In this document: one piece after another, positions 41,938 to 52,200 of the stretch
How positions within the stretch are numbered: the stretch's first letter is position 1
Layout: each line of letters begins with the position of its first letter
Assembly: GCF_900519355.1 (NCBI RefSeq)
Contig: NZ_ULHE01000002.1
Location: 124,001 to 188,000 of the forward strand
Length of the DNA: 64,000 nt
Direction of reading: 5' to 3'
Origin: Corynebacterium lactis
GTDB taxonomy: Bacteria > Actinomycetota > Actinomycetes > Mycobacteriales > Mycobacteriaceae
The notes under the pieces: generated by a model
Seen by the model: the letters and a program-made list of their open reading frames with translations, nothing else
Database searches by the model: none
Told to the model about the DNA's origin: nothing
Position numbers and translations under genes: made by a program

Positions 41938-42714
41938 TTACGAGTTCGTGAAGTTGGCCTTGCGCTTCTCGGAGAACGCGGCCATGCCTTCCTTCTGGTC
42001 GTTGGACGAGAACAGGGAGTGGAAAGTCCGGCGCTCGTAGAGCAGGCCCTGCGCGAGCGTCATCTCGTATGCCTGGTTGATCTGCTCCTTGATCATCGTG
42101 GTGGCAACCAGCGACTTCTCCGCGATAGCCTCGGCGGTCTTCAGCGCTTCGTCGAGAAGCTCCTCCGGCTTGACGACGCGCGCAACCAGACCTGCGGACT
42201 CGGCCTCCTCGGCGCCCATCATGCGGCCGGTGAGGCACATCTCCATGGCCTTTGCCTTGCCGATCGCGCGGGTCAGGCGCTGTGATCCGCCCATGCCCGG
42301 GGTGACACCCAGGTTGACCTCGGGCTGGCCGAACTTGGCGCCGGAGCCGGCGATGATGAAGTCGGCCATCATGGCGACCTCGCAGCCGCCGCCGAGGGCG
42401 TAGCCGTTGACGGCAGCGATGACCGGGGTGCGCACGGAGGTGAAGACGTCCCAGCCGGAGAACCAATCGGAGACGTACATTTCGGTGCCGGACTTCTCGG
42501 CCATCTCCTTGATATCGGCGCCTGCGGCGAAGGCCTTTTCGGAGCCGGTAATGATAATTGCGCCGATGCCTGAGTCGCGGTCGAAGGCGGTGGCGGCGGC
42601 GCCGACCTCCTCCATCGTCTGGTGATTCAGGGCGTTGAGGGCCTTCGGGCGGTTCAGCGTGATAATTCCGACGCGGCCGCGGGTCTCGGTCAGGATGTTG
42701 GAGTACTCGGTCAT
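41938..42714 (-). CDS. Enoyl-CoA hydratase/isomerase family protein
   Basis: Crotonase-fold enzyme of 258 residues, hydrating 2-enoyl-CoA to 3-hydroxyacyl-CoA. Oxyanion-hole segments are [11 protein letters not shown] and [16 protein letters not shown]. Both catalytic Glu residues of true hydratases are present (in GGGCE and GQPEVNLG), so hydratase rather than hydrolase activity is likely. The C-terminus has the usual FSEKRKANF helix. AGGAGCTCCT precedes ATG 42714. With the synthetase, dehydrogenase and SDR it completes most of a beta-oxidation cycle for short or branched acyl chains. Confidence 0.93.
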   Translation of the reverse strand: MTEYSNILTETRGRVGIITLNRPKALNALNHQTMEEVGAAATAFDRDSGIGAIIITGSEKAFAAGADIKEMAEKSGTEMYVSDWFSGWDVFTSVRTPVIAAVNGYALGGGCEVAMMADFIIAGSGAKFGQPEVNLGVTPGMGGSQRLTRAIGKAKAMEMCLTGRMMGAEEAESAGLVARVVKPEELLDEALKTAEAIAEKSLVATTMIKEQINQAYEMTLAQGLLYERRTFHSLFSSNDQKEGMAAFSEKRKANFTNS

Positions 42715-43058
42715 GTGTAAGGAGCTCCTTCAAATGGTGGTTGATCGGCGGACGTTTTGGCCAATCCTATCTGGAAGGACCGTTCTCCGTCGTTGTTTTC
42801 GCTGGTTCGGGTGCATCATTTTGGGGTGGAAAGTGTTGGGGGTGGTGCCTCCGGTAACTCTTGCCGATTGATCGCACTGAATTCCGCGAATCGTGGGTGC
42901 CAGCGAAATCGCGCGCATAGGGTGAGGTGCAAACCGCACGTGAGATTCGATAGCCGACTCAGTAGAAACGTCCGCAGGAAAATCGGCAGAAGAATCGGCA
43001 GGAAGATCAGCGGAAAGAAGCAGCAGGAAACTCAGCAGGAATTTTTGGAGGCTGGATT
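42715..43058. other. Divergent intergenic region with short Gly/Lys-codon-like repeats
   Basis: About 340 bp between echA and the epimerase gene. From about 42968 to 43045 it shows degenerate repeats of 12-15 bases around AATCGGCAGAAG/GATCAGCGGAAAG. Promoters for both genes should be here; no gene is evident. Confidence 0.45.
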
Positions 43059-44027
43059 ATGAAGATTGTTGTCACCGGTGCTGCAGGTTTTATCGGGCAG
43101 GCCGTCAGTGCGGAATTGAAACGTCGCGGGCACAACGTCGTGGGCCTCGACCTTCGGGCGGACGAGGAGCGGAACATTTTCGCGTCAGATTTCACCACGC
43201 CGGGTTCCGGAGCCGAGCACATGCGTGGTGCGGACGTGGTGAGCCATACGGCTGCGCTCGTGTCGTACGCAATGACGCACAGGGAAGCCTTCGACGTCAA
43301 CGTGCGGGGCACGAAGAATGTCCTCGATACCGCGGAGGCTGCTGGGGTCCGCCGTTTCGTGCATATTTCTTCGGTCGTGGTGCTCCCCGACGTGCCCGAG
43401 CGGCTCGATGAAACCAGCGTTATCGATGTCAACGGGACTCCCTACGTTGACACCAAGGTTCTTAGCGAGGTGCCTGTTTATCACAAGATGATCGGCGGCC
43501 GGATGGAGTGCGTTATTATCCGGCCCGGCGACGTGTACGGGCCACGCTCGCGCCCGTGGACCGCATTGCCGTATGAGTCGATGAAGAAGAAGCTGTTCGC
43601 CCTCCCGAAGTGGGGAAAGGGGCACTTCACGCCTGTCTACATCGATGACTTGGCGCGTGGGGTCGCCGCCGCTGTGGAGATCGATGAGGCCGCAGGGGAG
43701 ATCTTTACGCTTACCGACGGCACCGTCGTCACGTGCAAGGAATTTTTCAAGCCCCTGGCTACCTACACCAAGACCGGGTGGTTCCCGGTTTTGCCTAGCC
43801 CCGTGGCGCTCGCACTGTCGCAGGGGATCTACCTGTGGGAGCGAATGCGGGGACATCGTTCGGAATCTAACCCGTCGACGATTCGCTACTTTATGCGCGT
43901 GACCGGCGGGTATAGCACCGAGAAGGCCCGCCGTATTCTCGGTTTTGAACCGCAGGTTGGCCTGGATGAGGGGCAGCGTCGGGCCGCCGAGTGGTGCTTG
44001 GCCCAGGAGGGCGCTGCGCGGGAGTAG
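43059..44027 (+). CDS. NAD-dependent epimerase/dehydratase family protein
   Basis: Extended SDR of 322 residues. The nucleotide loop is VVTGAAGFIGQAVSAELKRRG, with GLDLRADEE after the second strand, the segment NVRGTKNVLDTAEAAGVRRFVHISS, the catalytic Tyr-x3-Lys in GTPYVDTKVLSE, and IIRPGDVYGPRSRPW. The overall pattern resembles 3-beta-hydroxysteroid dehydrogenase-like members more than sugar epimerases. Substrate unknown. GGAGG lies at a good distance from ATG 43059. It converges with the FMO-like gene. Confidence 0.88.
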   Translation: MKIVVTGAAGFIGQAVSAELKRRGHNVVGLDLRADEERNIFASDFTTPGSGAEHMRGADVVSHTAALVSYAMTHREAFDVNVRGTKNVLDTAEAAGVRRFVHISSVVVLPDVPERLDETSVIDVNGTPYVDTKVLSEVPVYHKMIGGRMECVIIRPGDVYGPRSRPWTALPYESMKKKLFALPKWGKGHFTPVYIDDLARGVAAAVEIDEAAGEIFTLTDGTVVTCKEFFKPLATYTKTGWFPVLPSPVALALSQGIYLWERMRGHRSESNPSTIRYFMRVTGGYSTEKARRILGFEPQVGLDEGQRRAAEWCLAQEGAARE

Positions 44028-44133
44028 GGGCACGACGCCGACGATCATCAGATTCACTTTTCCAAGGATTTGGTCCGTTCCCAGTCGCGTAATTCCGAAG
44101 CCGAGAAAGCCGATATGCTGAGGTTCCGGCCTT

Positions 44134-45993
44134 TTATTCGGCGTGATAGACGGGCGCTAGCTGATAAACAGGGGTTTCCATGCCCTCATAGCGTGCCTTG
44201 AGCTGGAGTGCCAGATAGCGGGAGTAGTGGCGGGATTGATGCAGGTTTCCACCATGGAACCATAGATGATCCTGCTGGGTCGGCTTCCACATATTGCGAA
44301 GTTCGCCTTCCCATGGGCCAGGGTCTTTGGTGGTATCCGAGCCGAGTCCCCAGCATTTGCCCACCTTTTCGGCAACTTCTTTGGAGATAAGCATTTCTGC
44401 CCATCCGTTCATAGAGCCATACCCCGTGGCTAGCACGATGATATCGGCAGGAAGAACCGTGCCATCGGTAAGCGTTACGTCGTTTGCACCGACCTCCGCA
44501 ATAGAAACCCCAGAGTGTACGGGGATGGATCCATCCGCAACAAGTTCAGAGGCGCCAACGTTGATGTAGTAGCCACTTCCGCGACGCAAGTATTTCAAGA
44601 ATAGTCCCGATCCGTCGTCGCCAAAGTCGAGGAGAAAGCCCTTTTGGCGGAGTGCATCGTAAAAGTCAGCATCATCCTGCTCGATTTTTTCGAAGACTGG
44701 GCGTTGGACATCGGGGAGTACTTTGTAAGGCCAGGATGCGAAAAGGAGATCGGCAGTATCCGTATCGATGCCCGCGTCAATTGCGTCCTCCGAGTATAGG
44801 GGGCCAAATACCTCCCGGAGGAGGGTATCTGACTGGGCTATGTGGGTGGATGAACGCTGAATCATCACCGGATGCGCACCGTTGTGATGCAAGTCTGCGG
44901 CAATATCGTGGGCTGAATTGTTTGCACCGAGGACAATTACATTCTTTCCTCGGTCCGCGGGTCCGCCAGGATGCTCGCTGGAATGCCGAATTTCCCCAGT
45001 GAAGTTCTCTTGCCCCCTGAGCTTTGGCCGGTTGGGGACACCAGACATTCCTGTTGCAAGGACGAGCTGAGTTGGGCGTACTATAACGTCCTCTCCATTG
45101 CGGTTGATACGCACTTCCCAGGTGCTTGAATTCTCGTCAAATTCCGCGTGTTTGCACTCTGCGTTGGTCCAGTAATCAAGGTCCATGATGCCGACGTAAT
45201 GCTCGAGCCAATCGCCCATTTTGTCTTTCGGGGTGAAGACGGGCCAGTCCTCGGGAAACGGCAGGTAGGGCAGGTGGTCGTACCAAATTGGATCGTGAAG
45301 AGCGAGTGAATGGTAACGCCCTCTCCACTGGTCGCCGGGGCGGTTAGCCTTGTCTACGACAAGCGTCGGTACCCCTTGGCGCTTCAGCCTTGCGGCGAGA
45401 GCGATTCCGCCCTGACCGCCACCAATGATGAGTACGTAGGGCTGCTCTGTGTATCCGAGGGCGGCGCGTCGCTTTTCGCGTTTGTCCGCCCAATTCTCGG
45501 GATCGAGTTCTGTGCCATGCTGTGCGCCAAGTGGTCGTCGTCGACGTGTGGGCTCTGGAAAATCCTTTAGTTCGCGTGCCGATGAGAGCATCGTCCAAGC
45601 CTTGCCTTCTCGGAGGCGAACAATCCCTTTGCAGTGCATGGGCCCTGAATCGAAAGTGAAATGGACTCGTGTGACTCCGTTTCCTTCGTCCGTTGCATCC
45701 TCCAACGTCAGGTTACTTAGCTGGCTTGCAGGGGAAGTACTCCGAATCATGTCCGCGATATCGCTCGTGCCTTCGGCTGTGTGCAGGTTCCAGGTGAAGG
45801 CTGCGAGGTCACGCCAGAATCCTCCAGATTCGAACAGTGCTGCCACTGCGCTGCCCGCGTCCACCTCTGCGGTTGATGTAGAGGATCCTGCCCCGGCAGG
45901 GCGCCCATTCGTGGCCTCTTCCAGGGCGGACAGCCATTCTTCTGCAGTTTTGCGAAGTTCCTTGGATCGGATTTCATTCTGCGCTGCTGTCAT
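44134..45993 (-). CDS. FMO-like flavin-containing monooxygenase with N-terminal NTF2-like domain
   Basis: 619 residues. Residues about 1-155 look like a SnoaL/NTF2-type domain (FWRDLAAFTWNLHTAEGTSDI, HFTFDSGPMHCKGIVRLREGKAW). The second part is a two-dinucleotide flavoprotein. It has the FAD loop LIIGGGQGGIALAARL (about 190), VVDKANRPGDQWRGRY, a FxGxxxH-type fingerprint in FTGEIRHSSEHPGG, the NADPH loop VIVLGANNSAHDIAADL, and ATGYGS near the end. Such proteins oxygenate amines, sulfides or ketones. Function in this cell is unknown. AAAGG precedes ATG 45993, and a GlxR-like site is about 100 bp upstream. Confidence 0.88.
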   Translation of the reverse strand: MTAAQNEIRSKELRKTAEEWLSALEEATNGRPAGAGSSTSTAEVDAGSAVAALFESGGFWRDLAAFTWNLHTAEGTSDIADMIRSTSPASQLSNLTLEDATDEGNGVTRVHFTFDSGPMHCKGIVRLREGKAWTMLSSARELKDFPEPTRRRRPLGAQHGTELDPENWADKREKRRAALGYTEQPYVLIIGGGQGGIALAARLKRQGVPTLVVDKANRPGDQWRGRYHSLALHDPIWYDHLPYLPFPEDWPVFTPKDKMGDWLEHYVGIMDLDYWTNAECKHAEFDENSSTWEVRINRNGEDVIVRPTQLVLATGMSGVPNRPKLRGQENFTGEIRHSSEHPGGPADRGKNVIVLGANNSAHDIAADLHHNGAHPVMIQRSSTHIAQSDTLLREVFGPLYSEDAIDAGIDTDTADLLFASWPYKVLPDVQRPVFEKIEQDDADFYDALRQKGFLLDFGDDGSGLFLKYLRRGSGYYINVGASELVADGSIPVHSGVSIAEVGANDVTLTDGTVLPADIIVLATGYGSMNGWAEMLISKEVAEKVGKCWGLGSDTTKDPGPWEGELRNMWKPTQQDHLWFHGGNLHQSRHYSRYLALQLKARYEGMETPVYQLAPVYHAE

Positions 45994-46085
45994 GTGAGGC
46001 CTTTCTCTCTCTTGCGATTAGCGGTGCGCTCGATGACCCGGAGTAGTGCAGAGTTTTATGGCATGCTCATCCAGGGCATTGAAAA

Positions 46086-46101
46086 TGTGACGTGCGTCTC
46101 A
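46086..46101. promoter_or_regulatory. GlxR-like site upstream of the FMO-like gene
   Basis: TGTGACGTGCGTCTCA fits TGTGA-N6-TCACA at 9 of 10 positions, 93-108 bp before the start codon. Predicted binding of the cAMP-dependent regulator GlxR. Confidence 0.5.
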
Positions 46102-46187
46102 TATTTTGCGCTCTTAATGATTAACATACGTGTGTTTTTGGAGGCAATACTGTATGGGGTTTGATTTTTCGGGCGCAGAAACGTAGA

Positions 46188-46236
46188 AAGCAGCGCCCCA
46201 CACCGTACAACGATCAAATGGTGTGGAGCGCTGCTT
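46188..46236 (-). terminator. Terminator of the giant surface-protein gene
   Basis: Arms 46188-46204 and 46220-46236 pair at 16 of 17 positions (AAGCAGCGC core) around a 15-nt loop, about 50 nt after the stop at 46285, followed on the minus strand by TTTC. Confidence 0.8.
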
Positions 46237-46284
46237 AATTGGCAGCCGAATGGCCATCTAGCTGCAGTTTTTCGGCTAGCCGTT

Positions 46285-49200
46285 TTACTCCTCGTTCTTG
46301 CGACGGCGCAGTGCCATCGCGAGTCCGCCGAGCACAATCGCTGCGACGGCAGTGCCCAGCAGGGCGACGATACCGGTGGTGCCGGTCACTGCCAGCGGGC
46401 CACTCTGCTTCGAGCTCGAGGAGCTCGAAGAGCTTGCCGGCGAACCGGCGGCGGTGCTGCTAGATCCCGTGGAACCGGTCGAAGTGCTGCCCTTGGAGGA
46501 AGTGCTCGAGCCCTTTGAGGTGCTGCCCTTCGAGGTGCTGCCCTCCGCAGTCGAGCCCTTCTTGTTGCCCTTGCCGTCCTTGCCACCCTCAGCACCCGGA
46601 CCGCAGTTGGTCTGGACACCGTCGGTGCTCCAGGTCCACTTCGTCGGCACGCCATCGGCGATCTTGTAACCGTCCTTGGCGATCGCGGTGACCGTTACGG
46701 TCTGCGGACCGTACAGGCCGTACTCGTGCTTGCCCGCGGAGACGTTCTGGCCATCAATCTGGTACTGAACGCCCTCGGTGGTCGGAATCTCCACGTAGGC
46801 CGGCTCGCCGCAGCGCTGCGGGTCGCTGGCGTCGGGGACGACGCTGGTCGGCGCGGCGATCTTAGTGATCTCCTTGACCTGGGGCTTCTTGCTCTGCTCG
46901 CCGTCACTCTTTCCGGGCTTGGTCGGCTCGGAAGGCGTGTTCGGCTCGGAAGGCACGGCAGGCTTCTTCGGGTTCGAAGGACTGATCGGGTTGGACGGGT
47001 TCGACGGGGTCGAAGGAGACGAAGGCTCGGTCGGCTCGGCAGGCTGGGACGGTGCCGGAGTCTCGGACGGCTTCGACGTGTCAGAAGGCTCGGACGTGTC
47101 AGGGGTGGTTCCCTCGATGTCGATCTCCGGGATCTCGGACTTGTCCTTGTTCTTGCTGTTGTCCTTCGGATCCGTCGGGTCGGTGCCTTCGGCTAGCTCG
47201 GTTGCGTCGTCGACGCCGTCGCCGTCGGTGTCCTTGTTGTTCGGGTCGGTACCGTTGGCAATTTCGACACCGTCGTCGAGGCCGTCACCATCCGAGTCGG
47301 CCTTGTTCGGGTCGGTCGGATCGTTGTAGCCGTCGTGGTCGTTGTCGTACTTGTTGTTAGTACCAGCCTTTTCGTCCTCATCCGAGATTCCGTCGCCATC
47401 GGAGTCCTTGGTGCCCTCGATGTCGATGTTCGGGGTCGAAGGCTTGTCCTCCTTCGGCGCGTAGTCGTTGGCATCGGTCGGGTCGGTGCCGTTAGCAATC
47501 TCTGCCGCGTCATCGACGCCGTCGGAGTCGGTGTCCGCCACGTTCGGGTCGGTACCGTTGGCGATTTCCGTGCCGTCGTCGATGCCGTCGGAATCGGAGT
47601 CGGCCTTGGTTGGGTCGGTCGGCTTCTTGCCGTACGGGTTCTGCGAGCCGACGACCTCGTCGGCGTCGCTGACGCCATCACCATCGGTGTCGGGCTTCAG
47701 CGGGTTGGTGCCCTTGTCCTTCTCGATGCCGTCGTTCAGGCCGTCGCCGTCGGTGTCCTCGTTGTTCGGGTCGGTGCCGTTGTCGAGCTCCTCGCCATTC
47801 GGGACGCCGTCGCCGTCATCGTCGCCGTTGAGGTCGTACTCCGGCTTCTCCGGCTCGGCCGGGGCAACGTCCGGGATGTTCTTCTCCGGCGGATTGACGG
47901 TGACCTCGAGCGTTGCCTCCTTCGTGGTGCCGTCGTTGAACTTCGCGACGACCGGGACGACGAAGTCGCCAGCTGGCATGTCAGCGTTCGGGGTGATGGT
48001 GACAGTGCCGAAAGTCGGGTCGACCTTGGCGTACGCCGCCTGGGACGGGTTCTTCAACTTGAAGGTCGCGTCGCGCGGGTCCTGCTCCTTCAGCTTCGCC
48101 TCGACCGGGTCGCCGTTCTGGGTGACCTCAATCGGGTTGTAGGAAAGTACACGGTCGGAGACCAGCGGGTTCGTGCCCGCCTTGACCTCGTCGCCGTCGG
48201 AGTAGCCGTCGCCATCGGTGTCGGAGTTCGTCGGGTCAGTACCGAGCTCCTTTTCCTTACCGTCGTTTAGCCCGTCGCCGTCGGTGTCCGGGTTCTTCGG
48301 GTCGGTACCGGCCTTGGCTTCGTCACCGTCGAGCAGGCCATCGTTATCGGTGTCCTGGTTGTTCGGATCGGTGCCGTTGTCGCGCTCGATGTCGTCGGCA
48401 ACGCCGTCTCCGTCAGTGTCCTTGGCGTTCGGGTCGGTCGGGTTGAAGCCGGTCGGCAGGTTCGGGTCCTCGACGGTCTTGCCGGTCGTCGGGTCGACGA
48501 CGGTGCCGATTTCCTTGCCGTCGGTAATGCCGTCGCCGTCGGAGTCGGCCTTGGTCGGGTCGGTCGGCTTCTTGAACGGGTTCTTCGCGCCGGAGACCTC
48601 GTCGCCGTCGTTGATGCCGTCACCATCAGTGTCGGCCTTCTTCGGATCGGTGTTCTTGTCCTTCTCCTGCTTGTCGTTCAGGCCGTCGCCGTCGGTGTCC
48701 GGGTTCCTCGGGTCGGTGCCGTCGGCAATTTCGGCGGCGTCCGGCACGCCGTCTCCGTCGGTGTCCTTGTCCGGGTTATTCGCGATGGTGGCCGGGACCT
48801 TGGCCTGCTCGGTCGTGCCATCCGGGTAGGTGACGTTGATCGGGAATTCGAAGTCGCCGGGCTCGGCGTCGTTGCCCGGGGCGACCGTGACCTTGCCGGT
48901 GGTCGGGTCGACCGTGACATAATCCGGGACGCCCGCCGGCTTCTCAAAATTCGTGCCCTCCGGGAAGGGGCCACCGGTCGGCTCGACGGTGGTGCTCTCA
49001 CCCTGCTTGACGTCGGCCTTCGGGTAGGTCGGGGCGAACTTGGCCGCGTCCGGCTGCTTGTCGACGGTCACCGGTACGGTCACGGTGTCCACCGTACCGT
49101 CGGGGTAGGTGACCTTGATGGTGGCCTGGTAGTCGCCGGGCTCCATCGAGGTTGCGTCGACGGTGATGTTGCCGGTGTTCTGATCGACCTTCACGCCATT

Positions 49201-52200
49201 CGGTGTGGTTGCGGCGACGACAGCGAACGTCGGAGCGGCGTCGGCGCTCGGAGCCTTGTCGCCCTCCCAGGAAACCGGGTTATCGATCGAGACATCGCCA
49301 GCCTTCGTCGAGACCGGGCCCCAAGTCGGCTGGTAGCCAGCAGCCTGCGGGTCGGCAACGGTGAAGGTGGCGTTCGAGGTGACCGGCTCGGAGCCGGGGA
49401 CCTTCATCGTCACGGGGATGGTGACGTTCTTCGGGCCGTCTACGGACGGGGTGTACGTCAGTGCGCCTGTGTTCGAGTCAAGCTTGACGTCATCGGGGTT
49501 GACCCCTGCAGGCAGGTCGCCGAGTTCAAAGGTGACGTCAGCAGGCTTCTCGCCGTTACCGTCCAGCTTGCCGTTGAAGTCGGCGGTCGGTGTGACGGTG
49601 TTCGGCTGGCCAATCTTGGCCTCACTCTGGAAGTCCGGGTAGGTCAGCTGCGGGGCCGGCTTGGTGGTCTCCACCTGCACCAGGGCACCGTCGGTGGTGC
49701 CGTCGGTGTAGGTGATCTTCACCGGGATGTAATAGGCCTTGCCCGGCGTCGCGACACCAGCGGGCACGGTCACAGTGCCGGTGGTCTGGTCGACCGTGAA
49801 CTTGGAGACAACGTCCCTGTCCTCCTGCGCGACCTTGTCCAGGTCGATGGAGAACGGGTTCTCGGCCAGCGGCACCTCGGACGTGACTACGTCCTGGTTG
49901 TCCTTCAGGAACTTGATGGGGCCGGAGGTGACGTCCTCGTCGTTGACGCCCTTCTGGGCAGTCGGGGCGGTGGCGTCGAAGCGCTGGGAATCAGTGCCGC
50001 CGTCTTCGCCGACCTTCGCGCCCTCCGGGGTGTTCGGGAACTTGTCGTCGGCGTTGTTGACGCCGTCGCCGTCGGAGTCGAGCGGGAAGGTCAGGGTGAC
50101 CTCGTCCGCGTCGGCCTTACCGTCCGGGTAGGTGACGAGGACCGGAACCTGCACGTCGTCGATGCTATTGGTGGCCTTCGGGTCGGTCAGCTCGACGCTG
50201 ACCTTGCCGGTGTCGGGGTCGACCGTGACCTTGACACCCTCCGGTGCGTTCCAGCCGTCCTTGGTTGCGTAGGTCGTGCCGGTCGGGGCCTTGTCGCCGT
50301 CGTAAGTCGGGCTGGTCTCGGTCGCTGCACCGGGCTTGACGACGCCAGGGGTGCCATACGTCGGAGCGGGGTCGACCTTGCCGACGTTGATGGCGAACGC
50401 CTTGGTGGTCTGCTCGCCGTCGGCGTTGGTGGCCGTGACGGTTACGGTAGACTCGCCGACCTTGGTCGGGGCACCGGTGATTTCGCCGGTTGCCGGATCG
50501 AACTTCAGGCCGTCGGGCAGGCCGGTGACCTCGACCTTTTCGGAGTTGGTCGTCGGAACCTTGATCGGGGAAATCGGGTTGTCGACCTTGGCATCCGTCG
50601 GCGGGGTGACGTCGCCGACGGTCGGGTTCAGCGTGGGGTCGTTGGTGACCTTAATCGGCAGCTGGACATCCTTCGTCGAGCCGTCCGGGTAGGTGATGGT
50701 GACGGTCGCGGTGTAGTCCTTGTCGGCGTCCTTGACCTTCGGGGCGGTGCCAGTGATGGTGCCGTCCGCGTTCATGGTCAGGCCCTTCGGCAGGCCGGTG
50801 GCGCTGAACTTCACTCCGTCGAGGTTTTGGCCCTCGACCGGCGGAATAGTGATCGGGTTCGGAAGATTTACGTCCTGGCCCTCGGTGACCTCAACATCCT
50901 GCTTGACCTCGGGCTTGAAGGTGGAGTTATCCGGGAACATGTCCTTGACCGGGACCTTGATGGGGTCGCCAACGGGCTTGCCATCCTTGTCCGAGACCTT
51001 GACCTCGGTGTCGCCCTTGAAGTTCGGGTCGGTGATGGTGACGGTGATCTGGCCGGTAGCCGGGTCGACCTTGACGGTTCCGACCTCCTTTCCGGTGGCC
51101 GGATCGGTGACGGTGCCAGTCATGCCTTCGGTCGGATATGCGACGAGGGTGCGCAGCGGCGTACCTGTGCCGTCGTTCGGGATCGGGGTCTCGTCACCGT
51201 TGGCCTTCAGCTCCGGATCCGGCTTGCCGACGTTGACCTTGGCGGTAACGGTTTCGGAGGTGCCGTCCGGGTAGGTGACCAGGACGGGGACGTAGACTGG
51301 GGTATTCGGGGTCTGATCCTTCGGCAGAGTCCAGGTGATTTCGCCGGTGTTCGGGTCGACTTTGAGGCCCTGTGGGGCGCCCGGAGCCGCGGCGAAGGTG
51401 GTCTTCTTATCGGCGACGGTTGGGGCGGCGTCGGATTCTACGGCGCTGGTCTTCGTGTTGTCGAAGGTCGGGGCGGCGACGGTGACGTCCTTGCCCGGGG
51501 TGGCGGGGACGTCCTTGTAGGCGGGCTGGGTATTGGCCGCCATGTTCTTCTTGTTCGGGTCCGTCTTGGCGTCGATCTCGGCCTTGTCCTTCAGGCCGTC
51601 GCCGTCGGAGTCATCCTTGGTGGGGTTGGTCGGCGCGCCGGGCTTGCCGGAGACGGAAACGAGGTTGCCGTCGGCGTCGTAGGGGTTCTTGGTTCCGTCG
51701 ACCTCGTCCTTGTCGTTGATGCCATCGTGGTCGGTATCGGCATCGTTCAGGTTCGTGCCGAGACCACGCTCCTGGTTGTTGTACAGACCGTCGTTATCGT
51801 TGTCCTTAAACTGAATTCCGGTGCCGGGAACCCAGGTGAAGTCCGCTCCCGAGCCGAGCCCCGGCGTGTTGACCAGCCACTGCCCAGACTGCTCGGGAAT
51901 GTTGCTAACCGGGCCGACGACGACCGGCTTGTACACGCGGGCGGTGGAGCCGTCGGTGAACTTGAGGTTGAGCGGGACGAGGCGGGTTTCGCCAGCCTTC
52001 CGGCCGGCTCCCACCGAAATCTTGAAAGAGCCCGTCTTGGTGTCAACCGTAGGGATGGGGTTGGCGACGTTTCCCCCATTGTCGCCGCCGTACCAGCCGG
52101 TCCACAAGCTGGAGGAGCCGAGGACGCCGTTTTGATCGATGGCGTTCGGATCGTTGTTATACGCGTACTGCTTGTTGAAGTAGTTGTAGGAGTTCTTACC

